Shown: piece by piece, positions 25,672 through 38,000 of the stretch
How the letters are laid out: every line of letters begins with the position of its first letter
Numbering within the stretch: position 1 is the stretch's first letter
Source: Solen grandis
Taxonomy: Eukaryota > Mollusca > Bivalvia > Adapedonta > Solenidae
Direction: 5' to 3'
NCBI GenBank assembly: GCA_021229015.1
Contig: CM037782.1
Span: 62,547,909 to 62,611,908, forward strand
Length of the DNA: 64,000 bases
Notes under the pieces: model-generated
Seen by the model: the letters and a program-made list of their open reading frames with translations, nothing else
Told to the model about the DNA's origin: nothing
Databases searched by the model: none
Translations under genes and position numbers: made by a program

Positions 25672-27735
25672 CTGTCTGGTAGAGTTATGTCTTGTAAATA
25701 ATGACAGTAACTGTCTTGGTATATACGGCAGCCTGAGATGGTTATGTTATATATTTATATATACTGGCAGAAGGTTTCGTGGTATATACACCAAGTCTTT
25801 GGGGGGATAGCTTCTATATAATGGCAGTAATTTCTTGGTACATGCGGAAGAGCCTCAATATACTAGTAATGGCAATAATTGTCTTGGTATATAAAGCTTG
25901 GTGGGTTATAGGTGTCATATAAAGAGAGTATTTGTATAAATATATACGGAAGTCTGGGTAGGTTATAATTTTCATATAATGACAGTAATAGTATTGGTAT
26001 ATACGGCAGTCTGGGTAGGTTATAATTTTCATATAATGACAGTAATAGTATTGGTATATACGGCAGTCTGGGTAGGTTATAATTTTCATATAATGACAGT
26101 AATAGTATTGGTATATACGGCAGTCTGGGTAGGTTATAATTTTCATATAATGACAGTAATAGTATTGGTAAACATAGCGGTCTTGGTGTGTTATAGCTGT
26201 CATATTATTCAATAATTGTATTTGTATATACGGCTGTCTGGGTGTGTTATAGCAGTCGTATAATGACAATAATTGCATTGGTATATACGGCAGTCTGGGT
26301 GTGTAATAGCTGTCATATAATGACAGTAATTGTATTGGTATATACGGCTGTCTGGAAGTGTAATAGCTGTCATATAATGACAGTAATTGTATTGGTATAT
26401 ACGGCTGTCTGGGTGTGTTGTAGCTGTCATATAATGAGAATAATTGTATTGGTATATACGGCTGTCTGGGTGTGTTATAGCAGTTGTATAATGACAATAA
26501 TTGCATTGGTATATACGGTAGTCTGGGTGTGTAATAGCTGTCATATAATGACAGTAATTGTATTGGTATATACGGCTGTCTGGGTGTGTTGTAGCTGTCA
26601 TATAATGACAGTAATTGTATTGGTATATACGGCTGTCTGGAAGTGTAATAGCTGTCATGTAATGACAGTAATTGTATTGGTATATACGGCTGTCTGGGTG
26701 TGTTGTAGCTGTCATATAATGAGAATAATTGTATTGGTATATACGGCTGTCTGGGTGTGTTATAGCAGTCGTATAATGACAATAATTGCATTGGTATATA
26801 CGGCTGTCTGGGTGTGTTGTAGCTGTCATATAATGACAGTAATTGTATTGGTATATACGGCTGTCTGGGTGTGTAATAGCTGTCATATTATGACACTAAT
26901 TGTATTGGTATATACGGCTGTCTGGAAGTGTAATAGCTGTCATAATAAAATGACAGTAATGTATGGTATATACGGCTGTCTGGGTGTGTTTAGCTGTCAT
27001 ATAAGACAGTAATGTATGATACGCTGTTGAAGTGAATACGTCAAAATGACAGTAATGTATATGGTATATACGGCATGTCTGGTGTGTGAGCGTCAATAAT
27101 GAAATAATTGTATTTTATAAACGATGTCTGGGTGGTTATAGCATCGATAATGACAATAATTGCATTGTATATACGGCAGTCTGGTGGTATATACTGTCAT
27201 ATAATGACAGTAATTGTATTGGTATATACGGCTGTCTGGGTGTGTTGTAGCTGTCATATAATGACAGTAGTTGTATTGGTATATACGGCTGTCTGGGTGT
27301 GTTGTAGCTGTCATATAATGAGAATAATTGTATTCATATAAACGATCGTCTGGGTGTGTTATAGCAGTCGTATAATGACAATAATTGCATTGGTATATAC
27401 GGCAGTCTGGGTGTGTAATAGCTGTCATATTATGACACTAATTGTATTTTTATATACGACAGTTTTGATAGTTATAACTTTCATATAATGACAATAATTG
27501 TCTTGCCAAATACGGCAGTTTGGGTTGTTTATATCTTTCATGTAATGAAAATAATTATCTTGGTTGGGGTTATAACTTTCACATACTGACAAAAAACTGT
27601 CCTGGTATATGCCGAAGTTTTGGCAGAGTGTAGCCTCTGTTAACTTACAGAAACTAACTTGATATATACGACAGTCTGAGCGAGCTATAGTGTCTGTATA
27701 CTGACAGTAACAGTTAAATATATACGACATATATG
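25672..27735. repeat. 57-bp tandem array with higher-order structure
   Basis: About 36 copies of a 57-bp unit are present, each containing TTGGTATATACGGCTGTCTG and AGCTGTCATATAATGACAGT. Four nearly identical units occupy about 25,975-26,165. In 26,240-26,960, variant monomers recur every 4-5 units (for example the GCAGTCG/GCAGTTG type near 26,252, 26,482 and 26,767). Because 57 = 3 x 19, both strands stay open with 19-residue peptide repeats. The central part (26,940-27,190) is full of one-base losses. I interpret it as satellite DNA. Confidence 0.92.
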
Positions 27736-27879
27736 TGTATTAAATGTAAAGGGGAATTTGGGACGTAAGTATTGCTGTAAAAACTTTCTGGAATGAAATC
27801 TAATCGGTATGTGCATTATGTCTTGAACACCCCTCGTACACTACACAATTACTTTACTTTCGTTTTTTAAGACTTACTT

Positions 27880-28630
27880 ATTCTCACTCAACCCCAGTTC
27901 TCAGAATCATGTTTTTAAATGCAGTCCCAGTTTTTTCAGAGTTCGTATTTGTGAATGCAACCTCAGTTCCCAAGATCAAAGTTTGTGATACAGTTCCCGC
28001 AAGGACCAATGTCTTCAAAAACAGTGATTGTCCAAGCTCTAAGTGTTTGGGAATCCAATGTCATGTTCAATGCTTGTGAAATAATAACAGTTCAATGTTT
28101 GTGAGAGTTCACAGGGCCAATATTTGTGAAGTAGCCTCATTCTAAAAGTCTGTGCTTGTAAATACAACTTCAGTTCCCAAAATAGTTCCAGAAAAAAATA
28201 GCGGTTTTTGCGCAATCTAATGTCAAGGGCCAATCTTTGTAAAATAAGACCAAGGTTCAGTATTTGTGAATACAAGCTCAGTTCACAGGGCCAATCTTTG
28301 TGAAATAGCCCAATTTTCAGAGTTTGTGGTTTGTGAATTCAATCTCAGTTCCTAGGATAAATGTTTTTGATAAAGTTCCAGTTCATAGGACAAAAAGCAG
28401 TACAAAGGCACAGTGTTAGTGTATACAATAAAATAATAAAATTTCCTAAGTGTAGTGTTTGTCAAGACAACCACAGATCCAAGGGTCAATGTTTGAATTT
28501 TATGAAACATTCGAACCCTTGGTTCCCAGCTGGGAATTTGACATCCCCATCCAAGGTTATGAATATATTCCTAGTCACCAGTGTCAATGTTAATGAATAC
28601 ATTCCAAGTCACCAGTATTTATTATGAATA
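27880..28630. repeat. degenerate tandem repeat region
   Basis: Words such as TTTGTGAATACAA, CTCAGTTCCCA and AGGGCCAATCTTTGTGAA recur at irregular spacing of roughly 40-60 bp up to the assembly gap. The monomers are too diverged to fix a period by eye. Confidence 0.55.
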
Positions 28631-28675
28631 TATTCCTTGGAACCGTATCATTGTCAATGGATTCATTACCCCCCG

Positions 28676-28775
28676 NNNNNNNNNNNNNNNNNNNNNNNNN
28701 NNNNNNNNNNNNNNNNNNNNNNNNNNNNNNNNNNNNNNNNNNNNNNNNNNNNNNNNNNNNNNNNNNNNNNNNNNN
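28676..28775. other. assembly gap (100 N)
   Basis: Exactly 100 unknown bases are present, the usual placeholder for a gap of unknown size. It lies between degenerate repeats on the left and a 91-bp tandem array on the right. Order and orientation across it are therefore unproven. Confidence 0.99.
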
Positions 28776-29075
28776 TGTCACACTTTGTCCTGCATACTTA
28801 TTTATTATGTCACCTGCTGTAAGCAGAGGTGACACTTACGGATCATTTTTCCATCATCTGTCTGTCTGTCACACTTTGTCCTGTATACTTATTTATTATG
28901 TCACCTGCTGTAAGCAGAGGTGACACTTACGGATCATTTTTCCATCATCTGTCTGTCTGTCACACTTTGTCCTGCATACTTATTTATTATGTCACCTGCT
29001 GTAAGCAGAGGTAACACTTACGGATCATTTCTCCATCATCTGTCTGTCTGCCTATCACACTTTGTCCCGCACGCT
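28776..29075. repeat. 91-bp tandem array at the gap edge
   Basis: Just over three copies of a 91-bp unit start directly after the gap. They contain GTCACCTGCTGTAAGCAGAG and CACTTACGGATCATTTTTCC and have near-identical sequence at 28,776, 28,867 and 28,958. The array probably continues into the gap and may have caused it. Confidence 0.9.
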
Positions 29076-29353
29076 GATTTCAGCTAGACACTAGTTTTCC
29101 AAGGAACACTTTTGTATACAGTATAATGTGGACTGTTGGAGGATGTCTTGCCTAATTGTAGGTATATTTCTTGTCCCAACTCAAAATCATTTACTTCCCT
29201 TGAAACTGAAAACACAATTGTCCTCATTATTCAGAGTCGTGTAATTATCCAATGATTTCATTTGTCCCCTTTTAAGTTTGGGCTATATATGAAATATGAT
29301 AAAATGTTTTAAGCAATACTGTGTGAAATGACATGTGACTGTTGATTTTCCAG

Positions 29354-29616
29354 CCCCACCTGGACCTATAGACAATAAACGGATCAGCATCTCCAAAAAT
29401 GGTCAGCTGGTAGTCAGACCCAACTCCGACCATGGTCAGTTATCCGGGGAAATGTGGGAGTACCTGTATGAGATATACTGTGGGGGACCGGAGCTGGTCA
29501 TCAAGCAGGTGGTCCCACCACGAACACTGGCTGAGCAGGCGCAGTCTGCTCCTCACGTGAAAAGTGAGAAACCAGTCGCAGACAGTGAGAGGGAGCTGCA
29601 GAAAAATGAAGCCTAG
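29354..29616 (+). CDS. last coding exon, USP20/USP33-like deubiquitinase (C-terminal DUSP domain)
   Basis: After an acceptor (TTGATTTTCCAG, AG at 29,352-29,353) the exon completes a split codon and reads 86 residues to TAG at 29,614-29,616. It opens PPGPIDNKRI and contains WEYLYEIYCGGPELVIKQ. The PGPIDN start and the W..L...YGGGPE core are typical of the second DUSP domain of ubiquitin-specific proteases USP20/USP33 (family knowledge). The first glycine of GGG is Cys here. The hydrophilic tail is short. No upstream exon is visible in 29 kb, but the gap lies 580 bp upstream, so the rest of the gene may be missing or distant. The catalytic domain is not in the window. A different DUSP-bearing protease or a gene fragment remains possible. 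Confidence 0.7.
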
Positions 29617-29618
29617 AC

Positions 29619-29842
29619 TGGTTGTTGACCACAAACTGACTACAGTTTACAGACTTGTTTTTGACTTTAGTTAATAGACTGGTTAATGGTTATAGTTGAT
29701 AAGACTGGTTATGGACTAAAGTTGAAAGACTGGTTATTGACTAGTTTACATACTTGTTGTTGACTGAAGTTCATAGACTGGTTATTGATTATAGTTTATC
29801 AACTGGTTGTTGTCTAAATTTTATAGACTGGTTATTGACTGT
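29619..29842. repeat. 25-bp tandem repeat beginning at the stop codon
   Basis: About nine degenerate copies of a 25-bp unit (AGACTGGTTATTGACTATAGT type) run immediately downstream of the USP-like exon. The TAG stop itself lies in the first TAGACTGG unit. In the last part of the array, copies are spaced 25 bp apart. It would lie in the 3'UTR of that transcript. Confidence 0.8.
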
Positions 29843-32398
29843 AGGTTCAAAAATTGAGGCCATAAATACTGGAGAGAAATGCAGCATACTGTGTATAGAT
29901 TCATTTAAATTGAACGGGATTGATAAATTGAACAGGAACAGGATACTTTCTGCAGTGTTTCTTCTACACTTGAAACTAAAAACTTTATAAGTCAGTCACA
30001 AAGTATGGAAAGGAGTTGAGGAAAAGTATTTATTATTCAAGTTTTTGATGAAAATAGTATGTTGTGTAAATATTTGTTTTACAGAAGCATGATGCCAAGT
30101 TTGTTTTATTTATTATAATCATGTGCAGTGTGATCGAAGCCTGTGTGACTATTCACTTATAATTTTTCTCATTCATTATTTCCTTGTTATTTATTGTTGG
30201 CAAGAATTGGTTAACTTTTATACTGTAAAATCTTTTTTTTCATCAGCATTAAATTTCCTTGATTATGTACTAAAGGAAGTATCATGGATACTTCTATTTG
30301 TGAATTGCAAGTTCTGTTAAATGAAAATTTTAGAGGGGGTTAGTATTTGTTGATACTTCTTATGAGCTGTAAGATTGTTTAATGTGATAGAATTAATTAA
30401 ATTAGAAAACACAAAACTGTCAATAATTTGTTAAGCAATGTGCAAAACAAGCATGCTTTTACTGAAAATGTAATACTGTCAGGTGTTGAGGACATCTGTA
30501 AACAATTTACTGTATCATATTTATATATGGAAGCTGCCAGAAAAAAATATCAGAGGCAGCAATTTGAAACCAGGCTCATGTTTCATGAAGATTTCCACCA
30601 CAAGTGATTCTCCTGGTCTAAATTTTTTTCATACTCCTGCTTCTCAGAGCTCAATGTCTTGAGCCTACCCTTGGCAATGTAGGTGTATGAAAAGCTTGTT
30701 ATCTGTTCATATTTTTGAGTCGGGGCTGTAAAGCAGGAGTATTCATCTCTCTCATTTGTTGCTCAAGTTATATGTTTAGATTATTTCTTTCTTTACAAAA
30801 AAGAAAAAAAGATATTTTCACACAATGGAGTCAAGACAGTGTTGCAGGAGTATTCATTACCTTTAGTATTAATTCTAGTTAAGGATCTGTAATTCCTTTA
30901 AGGATAGAAACCCTTTCAAATTCATCTTGTTATGAGCATGTTTTTTAAAGATTATGATTTTTAATTTCCTTAGTATTTAAATTATTGTAATACAAAAATT
31001 GAGATTTTTTTTATATAAAGAGAAAAATCTTTTTTGAGATGTTACTTGAGACACATGCCAGATTAATATTTGAGTAGCTACAAGATAAAAGAGGTTTAAT
31101 GAAAAGGTCTTCATAAATAAAAAAAATTTCAGGAATCCGGTAGCACAAAAGTGAAGATAAATTAAAAAAAAAAATCAAACTAGTCTTCCTAACACCTAGT
31201 CAGTTCTCTCCCTTTACCTCATGAATATTCATGTACAAATTTATGACCTGCACGGTTTTCCTTAATAACTGATTGCCGATTGAAATAATTTGTTAAAATT
31301 GCATAAAATTTGTTTTGTTTTTTTTCCAGCAATACTTGAAATTTTGAACATCAGAAATCCAAATTGACCCTCGTCAAATCTGTGTTTTTCCCAAAAAATA
31401 AAAAAAATGGTTGTTATATTTATTAATGATAACCCTAGACCTGATGAATATTAATTTACTGAACTTTAATGGTATATTAAATAATGGATTTTTTTTTTTT
31501 GCTTTACAGGCTGTAGAAACTAAGTTATAATATTTTGTGAGCAAACGGAGGAAACCCTAATCAGATAGGGTTGCAGTTTTCCAATGTGTTAAAATGAGTC
31601 TATATGAAGTAAAGAGTTGAGAGTACCATCCAAATTTTTTATTGTGTTTACATGAAAAACCTATGGGAGCGACATGCAAATTCAAACCATAGCATCCTCA
31701 TTTTGATGTACATGCAGATCAATTGTTAGTATAAGAACTACAATGTTGTAATAATCACTCATTTGATCCAACCTATGATTTACTGTGGATGAAAATTGTT
31801 ATTTTTTCACTCATTAATAAAAATGGCACACCATTAGCACAAGTTGATTTTCTGTTGTTAAAAATGTTCAGTAAAGCAATGGCATATTAGCACATGACCA
31901 TAAGGTATTAAACACAGCAGATTTGAACACAACACATATTCAGAATTAGTGGGATTTTTTTATCAATGTACCGGTAAAAGAGATGAGAGAAGGATGGGAC
32001 AGTACATGTACCGGGTATAGAGTTGCACCTTCAGTCTGAGTAACCATGATTCGAATTACTGTGACTAGACTGTGTGTGGAAAATTACTTGTGTAACTTGG
32101 CTAAAACCAGCCTTGCTGTATAACTCTGTTCTTTTTGAAACCATAAGCATTTGTTAGCAAGGGAAAATATAAGTATGTTTGTAGTGTTGGGCAATAAATA
32201 TCCATGTATTCTTGTATCAAGAATAACTTTTTCTGTAGTTTTGTTGAGATATTTATGGTAACCATGATAACTGAGGACTGAAGGTGAAACTGTTCCAAGT
32301 GCATTGATAAATAGAAGGAGATGGGACAGTTTCCCGGACAGCCCTCAGTAGTATTACTTTGATAACTGAGGTTGTATCGAAATTCTTCCATTTTACGT
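29843..32398. other. AT-rich gene-free stretch, possible 3'UTR or downstream DNA
   Basis: No coding exon is recognisable. Several A-rich stretches and potential polyadenylation signals occur, but none can be chosen from sequence alone. Confidence 0.4.
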
Positions 32399-32537
32399 TA
32401 ATTAGGATACAAGTTCTTACAACTTATATTTAGTACTTTCTGCCAGGAAAGGTCATGAAATGTTCTTGCCCCCAGCAGGGTACAAACCCACAACCGGATC
32501 CAATATCGTGCACACTACCTCTGAACCATGGCGCCCT
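32399..32537 (-). mobile_element. SINE family S2, inverted copy
   Basis: The reverse complement reads GGGCGCCATGGTTCAGAGGT at the head and AAGTTGTAAGAACTTGTATCC at the tail, matching the plus-strand copy at 11,165-11,368. The tRNA-like B box has decayed. Confidence 0.7.
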
Positions 32538-33611
32538 TAATGGAGTTGATGATTGACTGTAGGTTTGAGCAATGTCAAGTTATTCCACTTTTTGATTGAG
32601 CACAGCCATTTTGTACCTTGATGTACACTTCAAAAGCCAGACAAGGCTGAAAGCAGTTACCAGTCTAATCAGGTTTTACAGTGGTTGCCTAGATACCAGT
32701 GAGTAGCCAACTGTATGAAACATGATCAGCCTGCAAGATGCTGGGCAGGATAGCTTGGATTCATTGTTAGGTGGACCTTTTCTTTGTTTACAGTTATATG
32801 TAAATTAGATAAGCAGATTATCCAATAGCTGCACAGGGATATCATGTGATCATTGCTTGACCTGGGTGCATTGCAAAAGCATAGATCATATATAGAAATA
32901 TTTTTTAATAATTTATTTATTATAAAACTAAATGTGAATTGATTTAATTAACATTTAGAATTATATGACAGTATTTGTATTGTTTTTATTTCAACATATT
33001 TTTTTAAAATTCTTTTTATTTTTAAATATTTTGACAGTTCAAGTATAACAAATTCTGAAAACATATTGGAGCCACTTGCTTTAAATTTGGCTCCAACTTC
33101 TTAAATTTGGCTCTAATTTTTCTCATTTGGCGAATGTGTTGGCGCAAACATTTTTACAGCCAGGGTGAGCCCTGATAGATGTCAAACATAAAGTTTTGAG
33201 CGCAAATGTAAGAATTTCTTTCCGAAGGAAAGAAATGATTTGTATAAGGAAATAATTTTTAATCTATTTATGTAGCGGTACTTAAGACTTGATAGACAAG
33301 CTTTCATTCATACTTATATTACATAATAATAGAAAACATTAACAATAAAAAAAATCTTGAAATATTTTAGAATGACCATAGTGTCATTTGTAAAGAAGAG
33401 GTTTATTATATATACTTTGTGATTTGAATAAGGACTGGGATGTGTAATAATTATTTTGACGTTTGTGTGTGTGTGTGTTTTTTTGTTTTGTTTATTCTTG
33501 TGCTGTGATTGCCCTTAATTTCAGACCCTGCTATGTTATATTATGGAATCATTGGTCAATATTTAAATGGTGTGCATTTGATACCTTGTTTAAGTGTTTG
33601 ATTTCTTACAG

Positions 33612-33790
33612 AAGTGTCTCTGTGGCCAAGTGGATATAGTCAATGACTTATTGTATGTTACCCCATTTCCACTGTTGGCTCATGTCCAAGTCGGGTCATT
33701 CAAATTTTTCATGTGAGAAAGCCCTCTAGCTGGCTTGTCTAAGGTCAGTGTTTTTACCCAGGTGCCATTGTCTGCAGATTATGGTCTTGC
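33612..33790 (+). mobile_element. SINE family S1, diverged copy
   Basis: CTGTGGCCAAGTGGATATAGTC, TTTTTCATGTGAGAAAGCC and CTGGCTTGTCTAAGGTC align with the full-length copy at 35,864-36,107 at moderate divergence. The B box is barely recognisable. Confidence 0.6.
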
Positions 33791-35527
33791 AGTGTTAACA
33801 AGGTTGTTATATATACACCATGTAGTCACTTCATCCTCTGCACAAGTCCCGCATTCATTGATAATCATTTGTCTGATCATTTCAAGTGTACTTTAAGACT
33901 TGGGGGTACCTTGGATCTGTTTAAACCAGTGTGGTACTTATAAAAGGTTTTGATTTGAAATGGTGATCATTTTAAGTAAGCCAGGTTTTGAGAAAGTTCA
34001 CAAAATGTCAAATTTTCGGGAATGACGTCGTTGAATAATCTGTACATTACAGTATTGAAGAAATTCTCACATGGGGATAGTGGTATTTTAGCATATCTAT
34101 GTAAAGACTATTCACTGTGTAGTGTATTTGAAGCAGTCTTTAAAGCTATGACATAACCTGATCAGGGATAGTGAATTATTTTGACCAGAAAGCGCAATAA
34201 AGTGATTATATAGGGAGATATAACTTTGGATTTTTATGTCTACCATGTCCAACATGAGTAAAGAATAAAGCAGAAGGTGTGTGTTCAGTCTCCTGACACA
34301 ACATGTTTAAGTTGGTTGGTTTGTCAAAGGTTAGATTGTTATTGACTAATGATTAAAACTGGTAGGAAGATTTACAGGTAGGGGTTGGAATGTTTTCATG
34401 TCTTACATGTCCAGTGTGGATAGATTTAAAGCAGGAGTATTGCTTTCATTCCCTTGACAAAACTTGGCGCTCTTTTCTGACACAACATGTTTGAGTTGGA
34501 TGAGGTAATAGCAGACTTATGTTAAAATATCTGAAATTTTCAGTTTGGAGCAGGCAATGTAACAATAATTAAACAAGGTCCTGTTCTATTTTTGTTTTAA
34601 GATAACACCCAATTTCACTCCTTTTCACAAATTACACCATACAATAAAAAAATAAATGTATATACAAGCCACTCTTGTCACAAAATCTGTATCACTTATC
34701 ATCACACATGTCTGGTCTAGCCGTATCAAATAGTTATTTGTATAGTCTTTTTTATTTAGTAGGTTTTAACCTTTCTTGTTCACAGATATTTAGTGTGAAA
34801 AAAACAACAACACTTTGTGATTGAAGTGTACATTTGTTCATAAAGTTCACCAATGACGTGTATGGCTTTACCAGAGAGATCTTGTATCAACATTTACATA
34901 CATTTGGTTTTGCAAATTTGTACTTTATAAGTATTACTTTTTTGTTTACCTGAAGAGGTACATATTTTTGTTGCATTCTAGCAATAGCCCTTCTAGTGTA
35001 TGATATTCATTATTTTCCTTTATGCCTTTTTATTAGTTCCCTACCAGTGTTTACAGGTTTGCCTTCTGTCTGTTTGGATGCCCGGAAATCTGGATCCCGA
35101 GATACCTGAAAAACCGTATTATGAAAATTGGTATACATGAATAAATGGCAGTTAGGAGATTCTCCATGTCACTTTGTTTCTTTTCTCAGACCAAAATTCT
35201 GGTTGCTATGGTAATGGAAAAATTATGCACCTCACTGGTAGGCGACTATGTGTTGCGTGCAACACCAGTTACTTGTTACCCTACAAATCAGGTGACTTTT
35301 GATTTGTCTGTTTAACTTTTTCTGTCTCTCATCTGGGCATTTTAAGAGTGTTTTCCCTTTCAATTTTGCCATTTGTTATTGTGTTTTATTCTTGTCCACT
35401 TACACAGTTTAGAGTGAGGCCTAATGTCCATCAACAATACTTAGCGCTAAGTAATACTGAAATTTCATGTATTAGAAATCATAAAAATACCCAAATATTT
35501 AATTTCGTAATAACTTATATACCTGTA

Positions 35528-35650
35528 CCCCCCTTGCTTGGCACTCAGCATATAAGGGTAATTCCAGGACTGGTTTGCCCAAGTGGAATAATAGTAGACA
35601 TTGTCTCCAAATGACTGAAATACTGTTGGTGGGATGTTAAACTCAGTAAA
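35528..35650 (+). mobile_element. SINE-like family S4, 3' fragment
   Basis: CTTGCTTGGCACTCAGCATAT, CTCCAAATGACTGA and CTGTTGGTGGGATGTTAAAC match the 3' part of the repeat at 38,919-39,207. The 5' part is absent. Confidence 0.6.
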
Positions 35651-35863
35651 TAAACAGATTGTATGTGTAAGCTAAATTTTTATTTATCTCAAAATTAAGT
35701 CAAGTAATCAAATATTTCATATTGAATTAAGGGAATAATGGAATGTGTTCATACCATATTTGAGTATGTAAGTATCACTTAGAGCTAAGCATTGATGGTG
35801 AATTTAAGCCTGGTATGAAAGATACTTGAACCTACTCTAAAGTTCTATATCAACATATTCATC

Positions 35864-36107
35864 GGGGCCGCTGTGGTCGAGCGGTTACAGTCATGGACTA
35901 CAAATCTCTCAGCCCCTCACCGCTGTGGGTTCGAATCCCGGCAGGATGGATTTTTCATGTGAGGAAGCCTTCCAGCTGGCTTGCGGTAGGTCGTGGTTCT
36001 ACCCGGGTACCTCTGTTTACTCTGGGGTCTTCCTCCACCCGTAATTAGCTGGACGTCGCGATATGATTGAAATACTATCGCAGCGACGGTAAACACCAAT
36101 ACAACAA
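35864..36107 (+). mobile_element. tRNA-derived SINE, family S1, best-preserved copy
   Basis: The tRNA-like head has an A box (TGGTCGAGCGGTTAC) and a perfect B-box core GGTTCGAATCC at 35,928-35,938. A conserved body follows (CATGTGAGGAAGCCTTCC, TTGCGGTAGGTCG, TCTTCCTCCACC). Other copies are at 12,401-12,649 (minus), 21,469-21,626 (minus, truncated) and 33,612-33,790. An intact RNA polymerase III promoter suggests this is the youngest copy here. Confidence 0.85.
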
Positions 36108-36900
36108 CACCATTTCAGTTGTAGGCTGAAAATAATTTATTTCTCTTTTGTTCTTTGAAAATCAATATTTTCACTCTTGGCTTTACGACATGTGGAAATT
36201 GTATTTCTCTGACCAGTGGTGAAATATAATATGTTCTTACACTGTGAAATGAAATCACATATCCTCAGTGAATACCATGATGGACCATAGAGAAACAAGA
36301 TCAGACTGGAAGTGATTTCTCAATCAAGACAACTTTAACAGTGTTTTATACCTTTCTCATTGTAAAGGCACCAATGTGTAATAAGGCTATCCTAGTTCCC
36401 TGTTCTCTAGATTAATTACTGAAGTATAATTTTCGAGCTCATGCTCAAAATATGACTATTGGATTCATCAGGGATTTGAGCATGAGTTTTGATTTTGAGT
36501 CTTAGATTGTATGAAATTATTTTGAAAATCTTTGGTCTGGTTTCCTATGGTTAGAACTTTTTTTGAAAAATGTCACTGGTTTTCAGTGACCTGTGTTTGA
36601 CATGTTTTTATACACACCCAGGCATTCTAGGTTTTGATGGACAGGGAAATTCATCAAAGATTAAAATAAGGGTCTTTTTCATTAATGAATTCATAGTTTT
36701 CAAGGACTGAGGTTTAAAATCGTGGGGACCATTGCTATGGTTACAGAATCGGACCAGTTATTGATTTTGTTCAATTCCAAATTTTAAGTTTCTACATAAA
36801 ATGCTTTTGTTAAAAATGGATTTTATAAAATGGACATTTAGAAATTTTGTTCAATGCATAGACCATTTCACCAGAGAAATCTGCAATTCCCAGTATAATT

Positions 36901-37072
36901 AACATGACGCCAAAACGCCCCGAAATTAATATGAATATCGGTTTAACCAGTGAAAAGTTGTACAAACCTCCGACAAACAAATGCACGTGAATCTTGTTTT
37001 CAATGGTTACCTTAGTTGAACAACCTTCGACAAACATTTGGGACGTTGATATACCTGTTTTGGCGTCATGTT
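36901..37072. mobile_element. 172-bp MITE with 16-bp inverted ends and 16-bp flanking repeat
   Basis: Perfect terminal inverted repeats AACATGACGCCAAAAC (36,901-36,916) and GTTTTGGCGTCATGTT (37,057-37,072) bound a non-coding core. Immediately outside is a perfect 16-bp direct repeat, AATTCCCAGTATAATT, at 36,885-36,900 and 37,073-37,088. The junctions can also be read as TTAA, which would fit a piggyBac-like target. A diverged relative lies at 38,413-38,600. Confidence 0.8.
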
Positions 37073-37735
37073 AATTCCCAGTATAATTCGCTGATTTAAA
37101 TTGACCTATCTGTGACTAGGGAAAATGTTCAAATGTATGTTTATTTCGCATTGAACAATGTGTGGAATTAATACACCACCATGTTGATTGATTTACGTAG
37201 GTTTACGTCTCTTTCCAGAGTGAAATTGTCAAAATCTTTAATATTTTAATTCTAACTTGTCAAGCAGGTAATATGAATATTTATTAAATTTGAATACGTA
37301 AAAGATTATATTTCTGTTGACATTTTCAATTCCTTTTTCATGCTTCTGTGTAATCTATGGGTAAGGTTTCATAAAATGTAACTTAAACTGTTTTATCTTC
37401 TCTAATATTCTTCTGCCTCGTATAGCTTATCTTTCAGTTCTTTTAATTCAGTATCTCGCGTGTATGATGTTATTATGTCACGAAAGCAGTAAGAATAGAG
37501 AAATATTGTGTAAGATGAATACATAATTTTTAATCTTAATTGCTGTTTCGTTTCCAGCAGATATATTTGTGTATGTTATGGTGAATTTCTACACCTGATT
37601 CTTAATGTATTTAGTGTATGTGTACATTCACAGTAATGTAAAATTAGACTCTTAAAGATAATTGAGCGGTATTCTTAATAGTCTTTGAAATACAGAATAG
37701 ATATATTGCATGCAGAAATATTCTAGATTATATGG

Positions 37736-38000
37736 GCAAGTGGTAACATACCCGACATTGGATCTGAAGGTTTTAGGTTCGAATCATGTGAGGGGCAAGG
37801 AATTTTCATGGATCTTCACTAGCGCAAACCCAGGAACCATTGAGAGGGATTAGTACTATAAGTTGTTATAACTTTTTTCCAATCAACGTAAAATAAATGT
37901 TATAACTTTTTCCCAATCAACGTAAAATAAATGTTATAACTTTTTCCCAATCAACGTAAAATAAATGTTTTAACTTTTTTCCCAAACAACGTAAAAAAAA
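37736..38000 (+). mobile_element. SINE family S2 copy with 34-bp tail repeats
   Basis: A worn tRNA-like head (GTTTTAGGTTCGAATCAT, B-box-like) and the S2 body word GAGAGGGATTAGTACTATAA are followed by four copies of a 34-bp unit containing ACTTTTTCCCAATCAACGTA at 37,863-38,000. The tail repeats look like 3'-end expansion after insertion. Confidence 0.7.

Noticed and set aside
25814..27428. Long open frames on both strands in the 57-bp array
   Set aside because: The period is a multiple of three and stop-free. Both strands being equally open and the lack of any non-repetitive part point to satellite DNA.
28581..28835. Open frames running through the N gap
   Set aside because: Unknown bases were simply read through. 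The flanking sequence is a 91-bp tandem repeat.
35864..35940. Functional tRNA gene
   Set aside because: A and B boxes are present but the acceptor stem does not close, and a long conserved non-tRNA body follows in several copies. It is a SINE head. The same applies at 11,165, 13,000 and 44,746.
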